Shown here one piece after another: positions 16,681-29,475 of a stretch of 64,000 nucleotides of DNA. Numbering within the stretch: the first letter of the stretch is position 1; each line of letters starts with the position of its first letter. The notes below the pieces were generated by a model that was not told the DNA's origin, searched no databases, and saw only the letters and a program-made list of their open reading frames with translations. Source of the stretch: Amoebidium appalachense (Eukaryota; Ichthyosporea); assembly GCA_963693365.1 (NCBI GenBank), contig CAVNZM010000015.1:4650001-4714000 (forward strand), given 5' to 3'. A program made the position numbers and the translations under genes.

Positions 16681-17341
16681 GTGTCTATATCTGTACTTTA
16701 TTAGGTTTGTGCATGTGTGTGTGCACCTAACGGGGTCACGGTGTGCGTTGTGTTAGCCTGCAGTGTACATACAGAGAGACAGTCACAAAACTAATATGTA
16801 CACCACTCGCGGCACACGAGAGCCTCAGGACGTTGTACGCTTCATATGCACAAGCACACGGCGCGCTCGCATTTACACCTAGTCACATTCACTGGTGTGC
16901 ACGAGTGTATAGCATGACCGCGCGCAAATTTAACATATTTTACGCGTGCACACATACAAGGCCTCATGTGTGTGTCCGTGTGCGTGTGCGTGTGCGTGTG
17001 CACGCGCATGTGTGTGTGTGTGGTGGTGGTGGTAGTGGCGGCGGCGGCGGCGGCGACGGCGGCGGTGGTGGTGGTAGTGGTGGTGGTGGTGGTGGTGGTG
17101 GTGGTGGTGGTGGTGGTGGTGGTGGTGGGGGAGGGGGGGGAAGGGGACCGCCATGGGTGTATTACGTACCTTTTTTAGACCATATACGTTATATCGATGG
17201 CACGTGCAAGACTCTGGGCCCCTGACCTGGCTTAGTATTGTGCCCGGGAAGCCCCTCGGGTTGGGTACAACTAGGTGGGTGGGTGGAAGGGTGGTGGTGG
17301 TGGTGGTGGTGGTGGTGGTGGTGGTGGTGTTTTTTTTTTTT

Positions 17342-17389
<48 letters not shown>

Positions 17390-17500
17390 GGGGGAGGTCC
17401 CAACAGCATAAACATTTATAAATCCAACGCCTACAAATGGAGGGCCTTGCCCGCCCATATGCGTATGGTCTAGTCTAAAACCGGTCGTATAATGCTGTTG
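14462..17500. other. Repeat-rich intergenic region downstream of Dp
   Basis: Contains a TnGn tract (14870-14940), a C-run of 38 (15240-15277), (CT)n (15296-15445), (GA)n/(GGGA)n (15915-16070), G-rich tracts, (TG)n (16642-16685), (GGC/GGT)n at 17024-17127 and 17290-17329, and a T17G40 tract at 17330-17388. A CRE-like GACGTCATAACCAAT (CRE plus CCAAT) lies near 15046-15060. A 60-codon ORF at 15016-15198 has no recognisable features. I see no gene. Confidence 0.6.
16133..16266. repeat. Exact 67-bp tandem duplication
   Basis: 16133-16199 and 16200-16266 are identical. Each unit begins CCGCCTTTTTCTTTTTCAAT and ends AATAAGTTCAGTA. The sequence is unique-looking, not low-complexity, so the event is recent or an assembly artefact. 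Confidence 0.9.
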
Positions 17501-17579
17501 AGGTTTCGTCAAAAACGTAAGACACTGACTTTTTCCGAGTTATTTACTCGCAATCAAGGATCCCCTGCAACTTGCTTCA

Positions 17580-18180
17580 TCAATCAACCACTTAGTACTG
17601 CTGTATACTTCGTCAACGGCTTTTTTAGTTACTGTAATTGATTTTCTAGGCCACATACTTCGACACACCACAATTTTATAATTCTACTCGTACTAATACT
17701 CTTGCGAACCATTCCGATATGATAATGAATTAAATTATTTACTACATACTTCGTCAGCTACTTCCATAATTGATCTACTGATTAATTCGCCAACCACCTA
17801 AATAATTAATCAACTACATACTTCGTCAACAAGGCATACACATATTAGTCTATTATTTACTTAAGCTTCGTACGCGTCAACCTGTCCACTAACATAAGCG
17901 ACCTACTGCATACTTCGTGAGCCACGTATGTACTTAAGTCTACTAAACTTTCGTAAGCCACAATCTATGTGCTACATACTTCGTCAACAACCACAAAAAT
18001 TAGTCTACTACGTACTTCGACGGCCATTTAGACTTATTCTACTAGACATACCTCTTCAACCAGTTAACCTCAGGCTACATTGCTTCGTCGACCACTTAAT
18101 CTCATAAGTTGCATACCATTTCTAGTACTTATTACTACATACTTCGTCAACCGTTGCACTTCGTCTACTTCAAAACTAAC
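17580..18180. repeat. Degenerate minisatellite with core TACATACTTCGTCAAC
   Basis: About thirteen diverged cores (for example near 17625, 17655, 17747, 17817, 17907, 17972, 18008 and 18137), spaced roughly 35-70 bases apart by AT-rich sequence with CTACTA/CCACTTAA. It is unlike the other simple repeats in the window and lies just downstream of the 3' end of the zinc-finger gene. Confidence 0.75.
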
Positions 18181-18362
18181 CATTTACAATAATAATAATA
18201 ATTTCAATACATACTTAGCAATTAATAGCGCAAATACCGCTGAGTGTCTTTCAAAAGTGGACTGAAAAATAATAATTTTACTCTGTGGACCAACACCGCG
18301 ACTGCCAAACTGATATATAGTGCTGGAACTTGTGAAGGCAACACTGTATCGGGCACATCGCT

Positions 18363-19418
18363 TCAGAAAACTTTAATTCCAATATTCGGACACGTGCACT
18401 CTGAGAGCGTTAAAGTGGCCGCGGTGTTATCCAGCCAATCCAAAAGGAGCCTGTTGTCTGCGACGATGGGCAGTGGTGCACGTGGTGTTTCCATTTCGAG
18501 CAAACTGTCAATGGGAGAGTTTTCTTTCCATAGAAAAAGGCTTTCAACCATGTCTGTGCCAAGTGCAACTAGGGGGTCATTTGTAGAGCCCTGTGTGGTA
18601 GAGGTGTTGGCAATGATTGGCGAATATGTCATAGCTTTGAACTGTTCAACGGTTGAAAGACGTTCTGCTAAGGGACTATCATAATTATCGAAAAACTCGG
18701 TGGTGGTGCCTGGGATTTGCAGTAGTGAATGTAGCTGTGGTGTAAGACACCCGTAGTTTTCGGTGGCTGGCCATGTGCATGGAGCACTCATTGCGCTTAT
18801 TATTATTGCAGCGTCATTTTCTGCGCCGTCTCTCCAGATTCCAAGCGGTGAAGCCTGAGGTGTGGGTGTTGGGGTGGGTGCGCATGTGAGCGATAAATTC
18901 AGTAGAATTTCCTCAACGACTTCCAGCAAAGGTTCGGGAGGATTTACAACTTCTGCCCCGGAAGATACGGGAATAATAGAGTCACAAACGTGCATAGGCG
19001 GGACGGAGAAAAGCTGTGGTAATGATGAAAGGTTAGCGCACGGGCCCCATATTGGCGTGGTGCACGAAAAGCTCGTGTACATGTCAGTATCGCTGTTGTT
19101 ATAACCCCAGTCTCTGTGTGAAACTTTTCGAACAGATTGTCTCCGTTTTCCTGCACGTTCCGAGTGGGGCGTCTGGAGGTTGTTGTGTGCCTGCCTGTGG
19201 TGCTGCCTGCGTGTGTGCTCGTTGCGGTATCTCTTGCTGCACCCTGCAAACAGGCACGGGTACTTGAGGTGGTGTGTTGTTTTTCTCGTGCCTGCTTTGC
19301 CAATAGGTCTTGCACGGTGTTGTGTTTGGTTTATTTGTATGGGACGTGGTGCTATGGAGATTGTTCGAAAAGAGGACGCATTTGATAAATTTGACGGCGA
19401 GACTGAACAAGTCCTCAT
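18363..19418 (-). CDS. Single C2H2 zinc-finger protein, intronless
   Basis: A 351-residue uninterrupted ORF on the minus strand in non-repetitive DNA. Residues 55-78 form one canonical C2H2 finger: C55-x4-C60-x12-H73-x4-H78, with CSKRYRNEHTRRQHHRQAH. A basic stretch precedes the finger (GKAGTRKTTHHLK) and follows it (ERAGKRRQSVRK), consistent with nuclear localisation and DNA binding. The rest is Ser/Thr/Pro-rich with hydrophobic/acidic segments (PEPLLEVVEEILLNLSL; LLLDWLDNTAATLTL) that could be activation or interaction regions. One finger alone usually binds DNA weakly, so it may dimerise or need a partner. I do not recognise the family. The ATG at 19418 is the first in-frame methionine; an upstream 5' exon cannot be excluded. 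It is unusual here in lacking introns. Confidence 0.7.
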   Translation of the reverse strand: MRTCSVSPSNLSNASSFRTISIAPRPIQINQTQHRARPIGKAGTRKTTHHLKYPCLFAGCSKRYRNEHTRRQHHRQAHNNLQTPHSERAGKRRQSVRKVSHRDWGYNNSDTDMYTSFSCTTPIWGPCANLSSLPQLFSVPPMHVCDSIIPVSSGAEVVNPPEPLLEVVEEILLNLSLTCAPTPTPTPQASPLGIWRDGAENDAAIIISAMSAPCTWPATENYGCLTPQLHSLLQIPGTTTEFFDNYDSPLAERLSTVEQFKAMTYSPIIANTSTTQGSTNDPLVALGTDMVESLFLWKENSPIDSLLEMETPRAPLPIVADNRLLLDWLDNTAATLTLSECTCPNIGIKVF

Positions 19419-21420
19419 TTTCTTTCGTTCGTAGTCGGGTAAATTTCGTTTCCCCTAGCTAGGGTTATTGTTCACATGGCATACAGCTAGCGTTTTTACC
19501 CTTGACAACGACTGTCTGTGTGTTTGCACGGATGTACTCCTGGACTTCAGAAGTTGATTATACATACAGACGTATTCATGAAAGCAACGTATTAGTACTA
19601 ATAATAGCTAGTGCACTCGATCGAACTTGTGCGCGTGTGCTCGCACACGTGTGCCCGGCCTGTCGTAGCTATGGCATGCAGTCAGCTGATTATCTGCTCG
19701 GACTGTTGCCCTACCACTAGGCTAAGTTATTATGCCCAGGCTGAGTGTCGAACTTGTACTCATAGTAATCCCATAAAACAATCATTTTCTCTCCCCAACG
19801 ATGTAACACTATATATATGGACACAGCTTGCACAGCACCTTACATTGGCAAAGAAACAGTAGTAGTAGGCATATGTAGTGAATCCTATAGCTAGTGATCC
19901 TATGATCTTGCCTTTCTGCTCGACATGCACGTGAGCTCATGACTCATGAGACTATACGGCGGTCCAAGCTTGGCGTGCTCAAATAAATGCAGAATATATG
20001 CGTGCGTGGATGCAAGTTGGTTAGAGTATTATTAAACATAGTCATGTGTGAAAGACTTGATATATAATTTATTATATATGGAGTGTTTATTATGAATTTC
20101 GGAGGGCGAATTCTGTGATGTACCTAACGGATGATGTGCAGAAACTACTAAAGAATTCTTGGAATGGTAATGGAATGCAAATGGAACGGGTTTCTGTTGT
20201 TTTGGATTTGGAGCCCAATCGGCGTGAAGCATCGCACAACATAACGACATCAAGTTGAAAAGGATTTTGGGTTCGAATTTGACATTATATTTTGCATTGC
20301 AATTTGTGGTGTGGAATGTTTTGACCGAAATGTAATTCGAAGAGGCCAATAAATTGTGATGTACGCGTTCTTCTTACATTGTTTCAGGGTGTGAAAGTGC
20401 TGCTGCGGGATAGCCTGGATACAGTGGATAGGCTATAAAAGAGGATAAGTCATAAGGGCTAGTGACTAATAATAGTCTAATAATAGTACGAACCATTAAA
20501 TGAACTCCCCATAGCCCTGATATAGTTTAAAAGGTCCCAGTCAAGGTTCTCCTAGAAGTGCTGGAGGACTAGGCGAAGAAACTGCGGGGCATTTTATAGT
20601 ACATACTGTCCTATGACTCTAAAATCTAGATCTTGAGGACCCGAAGTGCATTAATTTCACACCCTGTACAGAGTGCAGGCTAATACTCTGCGAACATCAT
20701 GGGGCCGTGAGCAGGACAGAAAGGTCTTGATATATTTCATATATATGCATGAACCACGCTGTACCAGTAGGCAGTGGTTATTAATAATCATAATCTTATT
20801 GAATCAGTGAACTTTATACACAGATACTGTACACATGGAAAGTGCTGTGAGCAGAAGCAAATTGCCAATCGATTATGCATATCATGAATATTTTGCAGGA
20901 TATATCACACTAAGGACCATTACTCATCTCACGGGGCGTACACGTGTAACCCTGGTGACATAACTAAACTTTGATAACATAACTAACACCAAACATAACT
21001 ATGATAACACGGATATGGAACTATACTAAGGCAACGCGCACGTGTGCATGTGCTTGAGATCTCAATGTGATCAGCTGCCGGGCCAGTCACTACTGTAATA
21101 TAGCTAGCTATTATATATACGTACGACATGTGCACACACGTGACCATGGTGCATGGCGACATGTCTGATCACGATAGCACCCCATCATGAGCCAAAGGCT
21201 TTGCCAGCTTTGGCAAGTAGAAGGGGAAACCTTCGAAAATTGCTTAAAATACCGGTGACAGTTTGAATTTTGCTAAAACTCAATCAACTTATTGTATTCA
21301 GACGATGAATAAGATTGATATCTTGGAGCTAATTGAAGTTAATGATATTCAGGCGTGACTGCCGCGGTACACGTGTGCCTAAAAGCCACGGTAGTGAGAT
21401 CGAATGGCCATGTGCACATG
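19419..21420. other. AT-rich non-repetitive intergenic region
   Basis: About 2 kb of ordinary-looking sequence between the zinc-finger start and the next repeats. It has palindromic CACGTG-type sites (for example 19640-19660 and 21040-21060). No ORF has recognisable motifs; a 105-codon minus-strand ORF at 20032-20349 is unconvincing. It presumably includes the zinc-finger promoter. Confidence 0.5.
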
Positions 21421-21464
21421 GATAAATCATGTGTGTGTGTGTCTGTGTTTGTGTGTGTGCGCGT

Positions 21465-21512
<48 letters not shown>

Positions 21513-21564
21513 ACGTGTATACGTGTGTGTGTGTGCACGTGTGTGTGTGTGTGTGTGTGTGTGA

Positions 21565-21637
<73 letters not shown>

Positions 21638-22260
21638 TGCGTGCCGCAGCGTGATCATCATAGGTAGTATGCTTTCCTTTTGTCCCCGCCATCCTGTTTT
21701 GTCCCCTGGAGGCCGAGGGTCCCTCAGGGTCCCTCAGAGGAACTACCCCCACCCCCTACCCCCTCCCCCCTCCCCCCTCCCCCCTCCCCCTGCCCCCTCC
21801 CCCTCCCCCTCCCCCCCTCCCCCTCCCCTCCCCCTCCCCCCTCCCCTCCCCCTCCCCCTCCCCCTCCCTCTTTTCCCTCTCACTCCCCCCTCTTTCCCTC
21901 TCCCTCCCCCCTCTCCCCCCTCTCCCTCTGGAGGGCAAAAGCGTGGACAGGGAGGGGGGGGGGGGGGGGGGGGGGGGGAAAGAAGGAGAAGAAAGAAAAA
22001 AGGAAAAAGGAAAACAAGGAAAATCCCCCAATCCCCCAGCAGTTTTTCTTCTTTCTTTCAGTTCTCCATTTTTTTTTTTCTTTTCCCTTTTTTTTTCTTT
22101 CTCAGATACCATATTATATTTGGGTGGGTGGGGGGGGGGGGGGGGGGAGGGGGGGGGGGGGGGGATATGAAGGGAAAGAAACACACCGCCTAGTGCTGAA
22201 TGTTGACTGCAGCCATCCACACCACTCATAAAGGGCTCTGCACCTCCACATGACAACGGT

Positions 22261-22326
<66 letters not shown>

Positions 22327-22525
22327 TCGCGGGAAAGGGAGAGGGTTTTTTGTGGTGATGGTGGGGGGGGGGGTTATAGAAGGGGGGGGGGGGGGGGGGG
22401 GCAAATTGAGTCTCCTAACCCCCTTACCAGAAGAGCCATCACCCACCTGTAAAACGTTTGCGCTAGTTCTTGCTTTTTGCTCCCCTACTATTCATCCAAA
22501 ACATTTCCGTGGGGAGGGGGGGGGG

Positions 22526-22559
<34 letters not shown>

Positions 22560-22678
22560 GAAAAAGCGAAAGAGACATACCGAGAGAAATACAACCGAGA
22601 GAAGAAGGTGCATCGGATAGTACCCTGTGTTTCCGCCCCTTTTCTTTTTTTCATCCACTTCACATTTCATCTCCGCAG

Positions 22679-22735
22679 TTTTTCTACAAAGACACGTTGC
22701 GTGCGCAGTATAAATGTAAAAGAAACACTAAAGAG
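22679..22735 (+). other. Orphan exon-like segment
   Basis: Nineteen codons (FFYKDTLRAQYKCKRNTKE) are flanked by a pyrimidine-rich acceptor (TCATCTCCGCAG) and a donor GTGTGA, in phase 0 on both sides. No matching upstream or downstream exon could be identified, so this may be chance. A second such segment, on the minus strand, ends at 22869 with a GTGAGT donor. Confidence 0.2.
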
Positions 22736-22815
22736 GTGTGAAGGGGGGAGGGAAGGGATGGATGGTGGCGGTGGTTGCGGGGGGGTGAAGGGGGGACCGG
22801 AAGAAGGGGAAGGGG

Positions 22816-22855
<40 letters not shown>

Positions 22856-23600
22856 AAGGCTCACTCACCATCACCAGTCTCAGTTTTAGTTCGGTGCCAA
22901 CCCCAACCCCCAAGGGCCCACCCTCTAGGGGGACAGTTTCGGACGACGGGTCCTCTCTTGCCGGCAAAGGACTGCCCCCCCGAGCCACACCGGTAGGGAT
23001 TGGACGGGGGGGACGGAAAAAGAGAAAGGGAGGGGGGGGGGGGGGGGGGGGGGGGGAGGAAGGGGGGGGAAACCCGTGTGTGTGTGTGTGTGTGCACGTG
23101 CATGTGGGGTGTGCAGGCGTGTGGTGTGCATGTGGCGTGCACGTGCATATGTGCTTGTGCGTGCGGTGTGTGTGTGTGTGTGTGTATATGTGCACGTGTG
23201 GATGTGTGTGCCTAGGGTGTTCATGAGTGTGTGTGGGTACTAGTGCGCGCGCGCGCGTGGGTGTGTGTGCACCTAACGGGGTGTGTGTGTGTGTCGTGAG
23301 AGCCAGGAGTGTGCATACAAAGATCCCGACAGAAAAAGCCACAAACCACACACACAGACACGAGAGCAGGGAGGCAATGATTATGCAAACACAGACAAAA
23401 ACAAAACAAAATAATACAAGGAAAAGAGAAGGGAAACGGGTTCTTCCAAGCCGAAAAATAGAAAAGGAAGAAAAAAAAGTTCCAACCACACGTCGTTCCC
23501 TAAATGGGCCACAGACCCATTTTTGGCTTACTCAGAGCCCCGGGTATATGGCCCCCTGCATCTAAGATGCAGCTACTTCCTGTGTGTGTGTGTGTGGGGT

Positions 23601-23633
<33 letters not shown>

Positions 23634-23704
23634 GGGGATGTGGGGGGAGGGGGGAAGGAAGGGATGATGAGGGAGGGTAGGGGGGGGGGGGTGGGGGGGA
23701 GGGT

Positions 23705-23735
<31 letters not shown>

Positions 23736-23805
23736 GGGGGGAAGGTGGGGGGGAGGGGGGGGGAGGAAGGGATGAGGAGGGAGGGTAGGGGGGAGGGTGG
23801 GGGGG

Positions 23806-23899
<94 letters not shown>

Positions 23900-23959
23900 G
23901 AGGGGGGAGGGGGGTGTAAAAAACGGGTGGGGGGTATGGGGGGAAGGGGGAGGGGGGGT

Positions 23960-24002
<43 letters not shown>

Positions 24003-24204
24003 GGTGTGTGTGCGGCCTGCGTGCAGGCTGGATTCCGTGAATGTATGTGCGTGTGTGTGTGTAGACGAAGAGGAAGGGTTAGGTAAAGGGTAGGGAAAGA
24101 AAGGAAAACATTGAACGAGAGCAAAGTACATTCTTTGATATGGGGAGACCGGGAGGGGAGGGAAGGGGGAGGGAGGAAAGATGTACATTGCCTAATACAA
24201 GCAA

Positions 24205-24365
24205 TGTCATTGGCTTATCTAGTATAGGCGATACGAATCGACGCTCTACTTTAGCACAAAATGTGACCCATTCACTGAAGAATCAAAACTGCCATTTCAC
24301 TATGAAGCAATATGATTGGCCCGTCTACCACGAGAAAACAAGTCTGATTGGCCAATGGGCAATAG
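24205..24365. promoter_or_regulatory. Cluster of inverted CCAAT boxes
   Basis: ATTGGC occurs near 24210, 24313 and 24338, the last as GATTGGCCAAT (both orientations). Such clusters are typical NF-Y promoter sites, but no start codon with a convincing gene follows, so the target is unknown. Confidence 0.3.
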
Positions 24366-25819
24366 GGCCATATGAGTGGTGGGTAGGGGGACCAACCTCT
24401 GTAGAGGGGACCTGTCCGCTGTAGGGTTGCCAATAGTTGGATGAGGTGGCCTACGTCGGTACCGGTGGATGGGCAGATATCCTCCCTGTGTGTGTGTGTG
24501 TGTGTGTGTGGTGGTGGTGGGGGGGATGGGGTGGGGGGTGGGGTGGGGGGAGGGGAGGGGGTTGGGAGGGGGGAGGGGAGGGGAGGGGAGGGGAGGGGGG
24601 ATAATATGGAACCCCTTTGATTTGCTGAAAGCGCATCAAAACCAGGGTTCGATATTGTTTGTTACGGCGGAGTGTTCAGCTGAAGCCCTCCCAACCGTAT
24701 GGTATTACAGTTTCAAGTTTTTTCCTACTTTTGAGTGCCATACTCCTCCCCATCCCCCCCTCCCCCCCCCTCCCCCCCCCCTCTCCCCCCCCTCCCCCCC
24801 CCCTCCCCCCCCCCCCCCCCCCCCCGCCACACACACACACCCTCCTCCTCCTCCACCATGATAACCAGCGCCACCTGATTGTTTATTAGGCCTCCCAACT
24901 CATTTCCTTTCCAAATATGTAACCCCTCCCCCCCCCCCCCCCCCCCCCCCCTCCCTCCCCCCCCTTCTGCCTCCCCTCTCCCCTCCCCTTCCCCCCCCCC
25001 CCCTCCCCCCCACCCACACACACACACAAAAAAGAATAAATCATGAATAAAAAAGAGGAATAAAAAAGAAAACGGACTGGGCAAAAACTTACAAAGGCAA
25101 TGCCATGTCGTGTGACCGTGTGAATATTGCTTCCGACGAATCCCCCTCCTCCCCCCCCCCCCCCCCTCTCCCCCCCTCCCCTCCCCCTCTCCCCCCCCCC
25201 CCCCCCCCCCCCCCCTTCCCCCGCCCCCCCCAAACACGCATACACACACACAAAAAAAAATAATGAAAATAAAAAGGGAGAAAAGTGGGGAAAAATGTGA
25301 GAAAAAGAAAGCCCACCATGCCTAGCAACCCCTCCTCCCCCCTCCTCCCCTCCTCTCTCCCCTCCTCCTCCTGCCCCCCCCCCCCCCCCCCCCCCCCCTC
25401 CCCTCCCTCTCTCCTACCCCTGCCCCCACAGGCTACCCCTAGCAAAGATGAAGAGAAAAAAGGATGAAGCTTTTGTCTGTGCTGCACCAAAACACACCTC
25501 ATTAGTACGTAATGAAAGATAGCAAACCCCCTGCTGATTGGCTCTGTATCATGGTTCAACTCCAGCACCGGTATGGTAACACGTGATCAATGACGTAGCA
25601 GTACCAGAAATGTCGTCGTTATTCTCTCACTTCAAAACCCCTACAACCATCCTACATAGCATCCTACATACGGTGTATTATATGTAAATATCATTGATAT
25701 AAATGGTTCAGTTTTAACGCACGCCACTAAACGGAGAACTTGATTAATTATTTTGTTGCCATAACCATGAACGGTCAGTTGAGTCACGTGTGCAAAAATA
25801 TGCACGTACAAGTGTACTT

Positions 25820-25837
25820 GTGCCCATGCATGGGCAC
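25820..25837. repeat. 18-bp perfect palindrome
   Basis: GTGCCCATGCATGGGCAC is fully self-complementary and lies in a longer purine/pyrimidine-alternating stretch (25801-25855) rich in GTAC/CACGTG. It could be a protein-binding site or extrude as a cruciform. No function can be assigned. Confidence 0.5.
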
Positions 25838-26466
25838 GTGCGCGCAGGTGCGCGTCCAAAATTAGCCAATGTGGGAATACCACGTGAAAATTCCAAATCA
25901 GAGACCGGCTTTGGTACGTGCTTTTGACTGCCAGAGCGAAAAACGCTGTCAAACGACTGAAAGCCATCGGTTCTAAGTCGTTTCATTCACCATATGACAC
26001 GTACACGCCCTCTTTAGCCGATCCCCTGTTCCCTAGGCCTTTGGTAACTTTTTTTCTTTTGACTGGATTTATTTACTTTCTCGAAAGAAAGGCCGCAGAG
26101 TAGCGCACAGGAAGTTTTAATCTTCATTTTCCTTGAGAATGTCCGTGTAAGTTGGTGCCTCATTCCCATGTTCGTTCGGATAAATTGATACTTCAGTTCA
26201 CAGTTTTATTCTTCTCCGTACCCCTCCCCTCCCTCCACCCCATCTGTTTTCTAATAGCCCCATACCTTTTCCTAAAGGAAAAACCAAAGAAAATCTAAAG
26301 GGAGAATTTATTGTAGAAGAGCAATGACTTAGATCAAGGTTACACTTGAATCCCTTGAGCACAGTAATCTACGAGCATGAAAGATACATAACCGTCGAAA
26401 CTGTATCATCACACAAAACAATGTCAGAGAGAGGTCAAGGTACGAGCTCTACCCCCCAACCCCCCA

Positions 26467-26618
<152 letters not shown>

Positions 26619-26975
26619 AAGCACACATACTCACTCACTCGCCTCCTTTTCCATCTTTCAGCCGTGCATTTTCTCGAGGATTTTTGCTCCCACGATTTCC
26701 ACGTTTTTAGACGGTTGGTTTTCGTCTGTATTCTTCTAAAACTTCCTCCCCTTTTTCCCCTTCTTCCCCCACGGTGTTTTCAAAAACTTGAAGAAAGGGG
26801 GGGGGGGGGGGGGGGGGAGGGGGAGTGAACAAACTCAGAAACAGATACCTTTGGTCCACAACCCCTCTTAATACGTGCGTTGTCAACAAAAATCTAAAGT
26901 GAAGTAATAGTTGAACTTCCAGAAAGCCAGAAATTTTGGGGGAAATTAGAATAATATATACTCGGAAAAACCCCT

Positions 26976-27019
<44 letters not shown>

Positions 27020-27588
27020 TGACACGTTCGTTAACTGATGAATAGGGATTAATTTAGTGAAACCGAAAAAAGAACAAAAATAACTTCCAGTTTGGCTCAT
27101 AAAACAACATGTCGCTACTTATTTCCGTCTCTTTTGTCATGAAAGACGTTGTTTGACACCAACTGACGAAGAGTGCTTTTTCTATTACTGGGCAATTCTA
27201 TACGCCCCTCCACTCAGCCCTCCCCCCCCCCCCCCCCCTCCCCCCCTTGCCCCGTTCCCCCCGGCCGCTACCTGCCCCCTCCTACTCTCCCCATGCTCCT
27301 ACCGACCATTCATTCCGTTCCTCCACCTGTAAACCCCTCCCTCCCTTCCCCCCCTCCCCCCCTTCCCCCCCCTCCCCCCCTCCCCGCATCACCCCTCTTC
27401 ATGCTGTTATGCCAAATACACACACCACACCCACGCGCACGGGCACGCACACGCACACGCACCTGGGCACATCGACACACACACGTGCAAACACAGCCCC
27501 CCGTCTGCACATGCACGCACAAAGAAAAGTTTACTCACCAGATTTTTCGCTCTGCGTCCCTTTCATCTTCAGGTGATCATCTGAGAAA

Positions 27589-27849
27589 ATGGGTGACGCG
27601 GGAAAAATTCGTATATCCAAGACCTCCGAGGGAAATTTCGGGCTATCCCGCACCACAAGTATGCCCCATCTGGGGGCCTTTGGATATGCACCGGGTGCAG
27701 GGGTGAGCATCGAACATGGCACGAGACTCGGTGACCTATTGGCCAAGGATTTGGGCATCGGAGAGGATATCTCCACAAGGTAGATATACCCATTTTGCAT
27801 CCTGAGAACAAGCTTTACAGCACTATGACATGCATGCTTTTTTCTTTTC

Positions 27850-27882
<33 letters not shown>

Positions 27883-29159
27883 TTTTTTCCCTTAAAAAAA
27901 AAAAAGTTTGCTCAAGGAACCCAAAAAAGGAATATTGCAGATATCTCAAAGACACGGTTTTCTTTCAAAGGTGAAGACTGAATTTTCACATGCATTTTAT
28001 CCGTCCCCATGGATAATCTCAAATTCTGCCTTCTCTAGTTTCGATTTGTCGCATATTGCCAGACGTTCACTACGTGTCTGATCCCCTTCCCTAAACTGAA
28101 AACAAAAAAGGCTGGGGGAAGGCCGGATGGTGTGGGGTGTGTGTATGTGTGTGTGCGTGCGTGTGTTTGAGTATGTGTGTGTGTGTGTGTGTGTGTGTGT
28201 ATCTGTGTGTGCGTGTGCGTCAAATGTGTGTGTGGGTGGGTGTGTGGGTGGGTGTGGGTGTGGGTGGGTGGGTGTGGAAGGTAGGGGGTGGGGTGTGTGT
28301 GGGGGGAGGGGGGGGGGGGAGGGAGGGGGGCCAAAAACTGCTCCACCAATGAGCTAACAACCCATTTTATCCACAGGCAAATCTCAGAGAGCCAAAAACA
28401 CTCTGCAAGCCTCCCATCGACCCCCGCCATTAGAGCAAAACCCAAAGAAAAGCCCCCCTACGTAACAGATTTCGATACTATCCTTCCGGAAAATTGCGAG
28501 ATCGAAGATATCGTTGAAATGCTGCGCAACGACATTGCGTCCACCGACACCGGCGCTCCGTCCAATCAAAACATGGATCCATGCGAGGTGTTACCCAATG
28601 AAAACACAGGGACATTTCCGCATCAAATCGCACAGGTCACACAAACGCTCGCATCCGATTGGCTTCTGGCTCACCCTGAGTATCACTTCGGCACCCTTTT
28701 CCACCACCCCTCTGATCAATTTTCACTCTCGTTTATGCCGCAAGGATTTTCCCCCGGAATTTCATGTCCAAATTTCAACATTGCACCCCCCTTATTTTCA
28801 TCTCCGCCCCTCGTTGGAATGCACCAGAGTCCGACGATTCCTCCTGCAAGAGTAAACACTAACTTTCAAGAAACCCCCCCAAAATCCCAACCGTCACCGA
28901 AAATTACAACAAAAAAGCTCCGTAGAACACGATCACTTTCCGAATTTTCTTCCGTTCAGCCGCGTCGCCGCCGAACCAATATCAAATCCAAGCAGCAAAA
29001 GATCGATTCGGAAGACGAAATTTGCAGAGAATCAGAATTGCGTTTATCCCTGGGGGGGTCTAAAGGAGTTCAAATTTCAGGGGGTATGGGTGCACGTGGC
29101 TTTGGGTATCAATCATTGGACGAGCTTGTGTTTCGTTATGGGCGTGAAGGTGGGTGTTA

Positions 29160-29206
<47 letters not shown>

Positions 29207-29439
29207 AACACACACACACACACACACACACACCACCACTACCGCCACCAAATAAAATAAAAAAAGAATAAATAAATAAAATAGAGACGAAACCCATCCC
29301 ACACCCACCCACCCAACACATATGCACACGCCACCATCTCTACCCAAATTCAAACACGCACGTGCACCTACACGTCGTTGCACCCTGTGACACATACCCA
29401 CATACAGGTACGGGCCTGAACACCCATACCTCTATACGA

Positions 29440-29475
<36 letters not shown>

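Noticed and set aside
20262-20290. tRNA T-arm-like GGGTTCGAATTTG
   Set aside because: No acceptor stem, D-arm or anticodon arm at tRNA spacing upstream. Other GGTTCGA matches fail in the same way, and no rRNA or tRNA gene was found.
29408-29440. Extra T-box exon after ACATACAG (YGPEHPYLY-like reading)
   Set aside because: No donor follows before the C-run, and exons 2 and 3 already join in phase (29149 to 30136).
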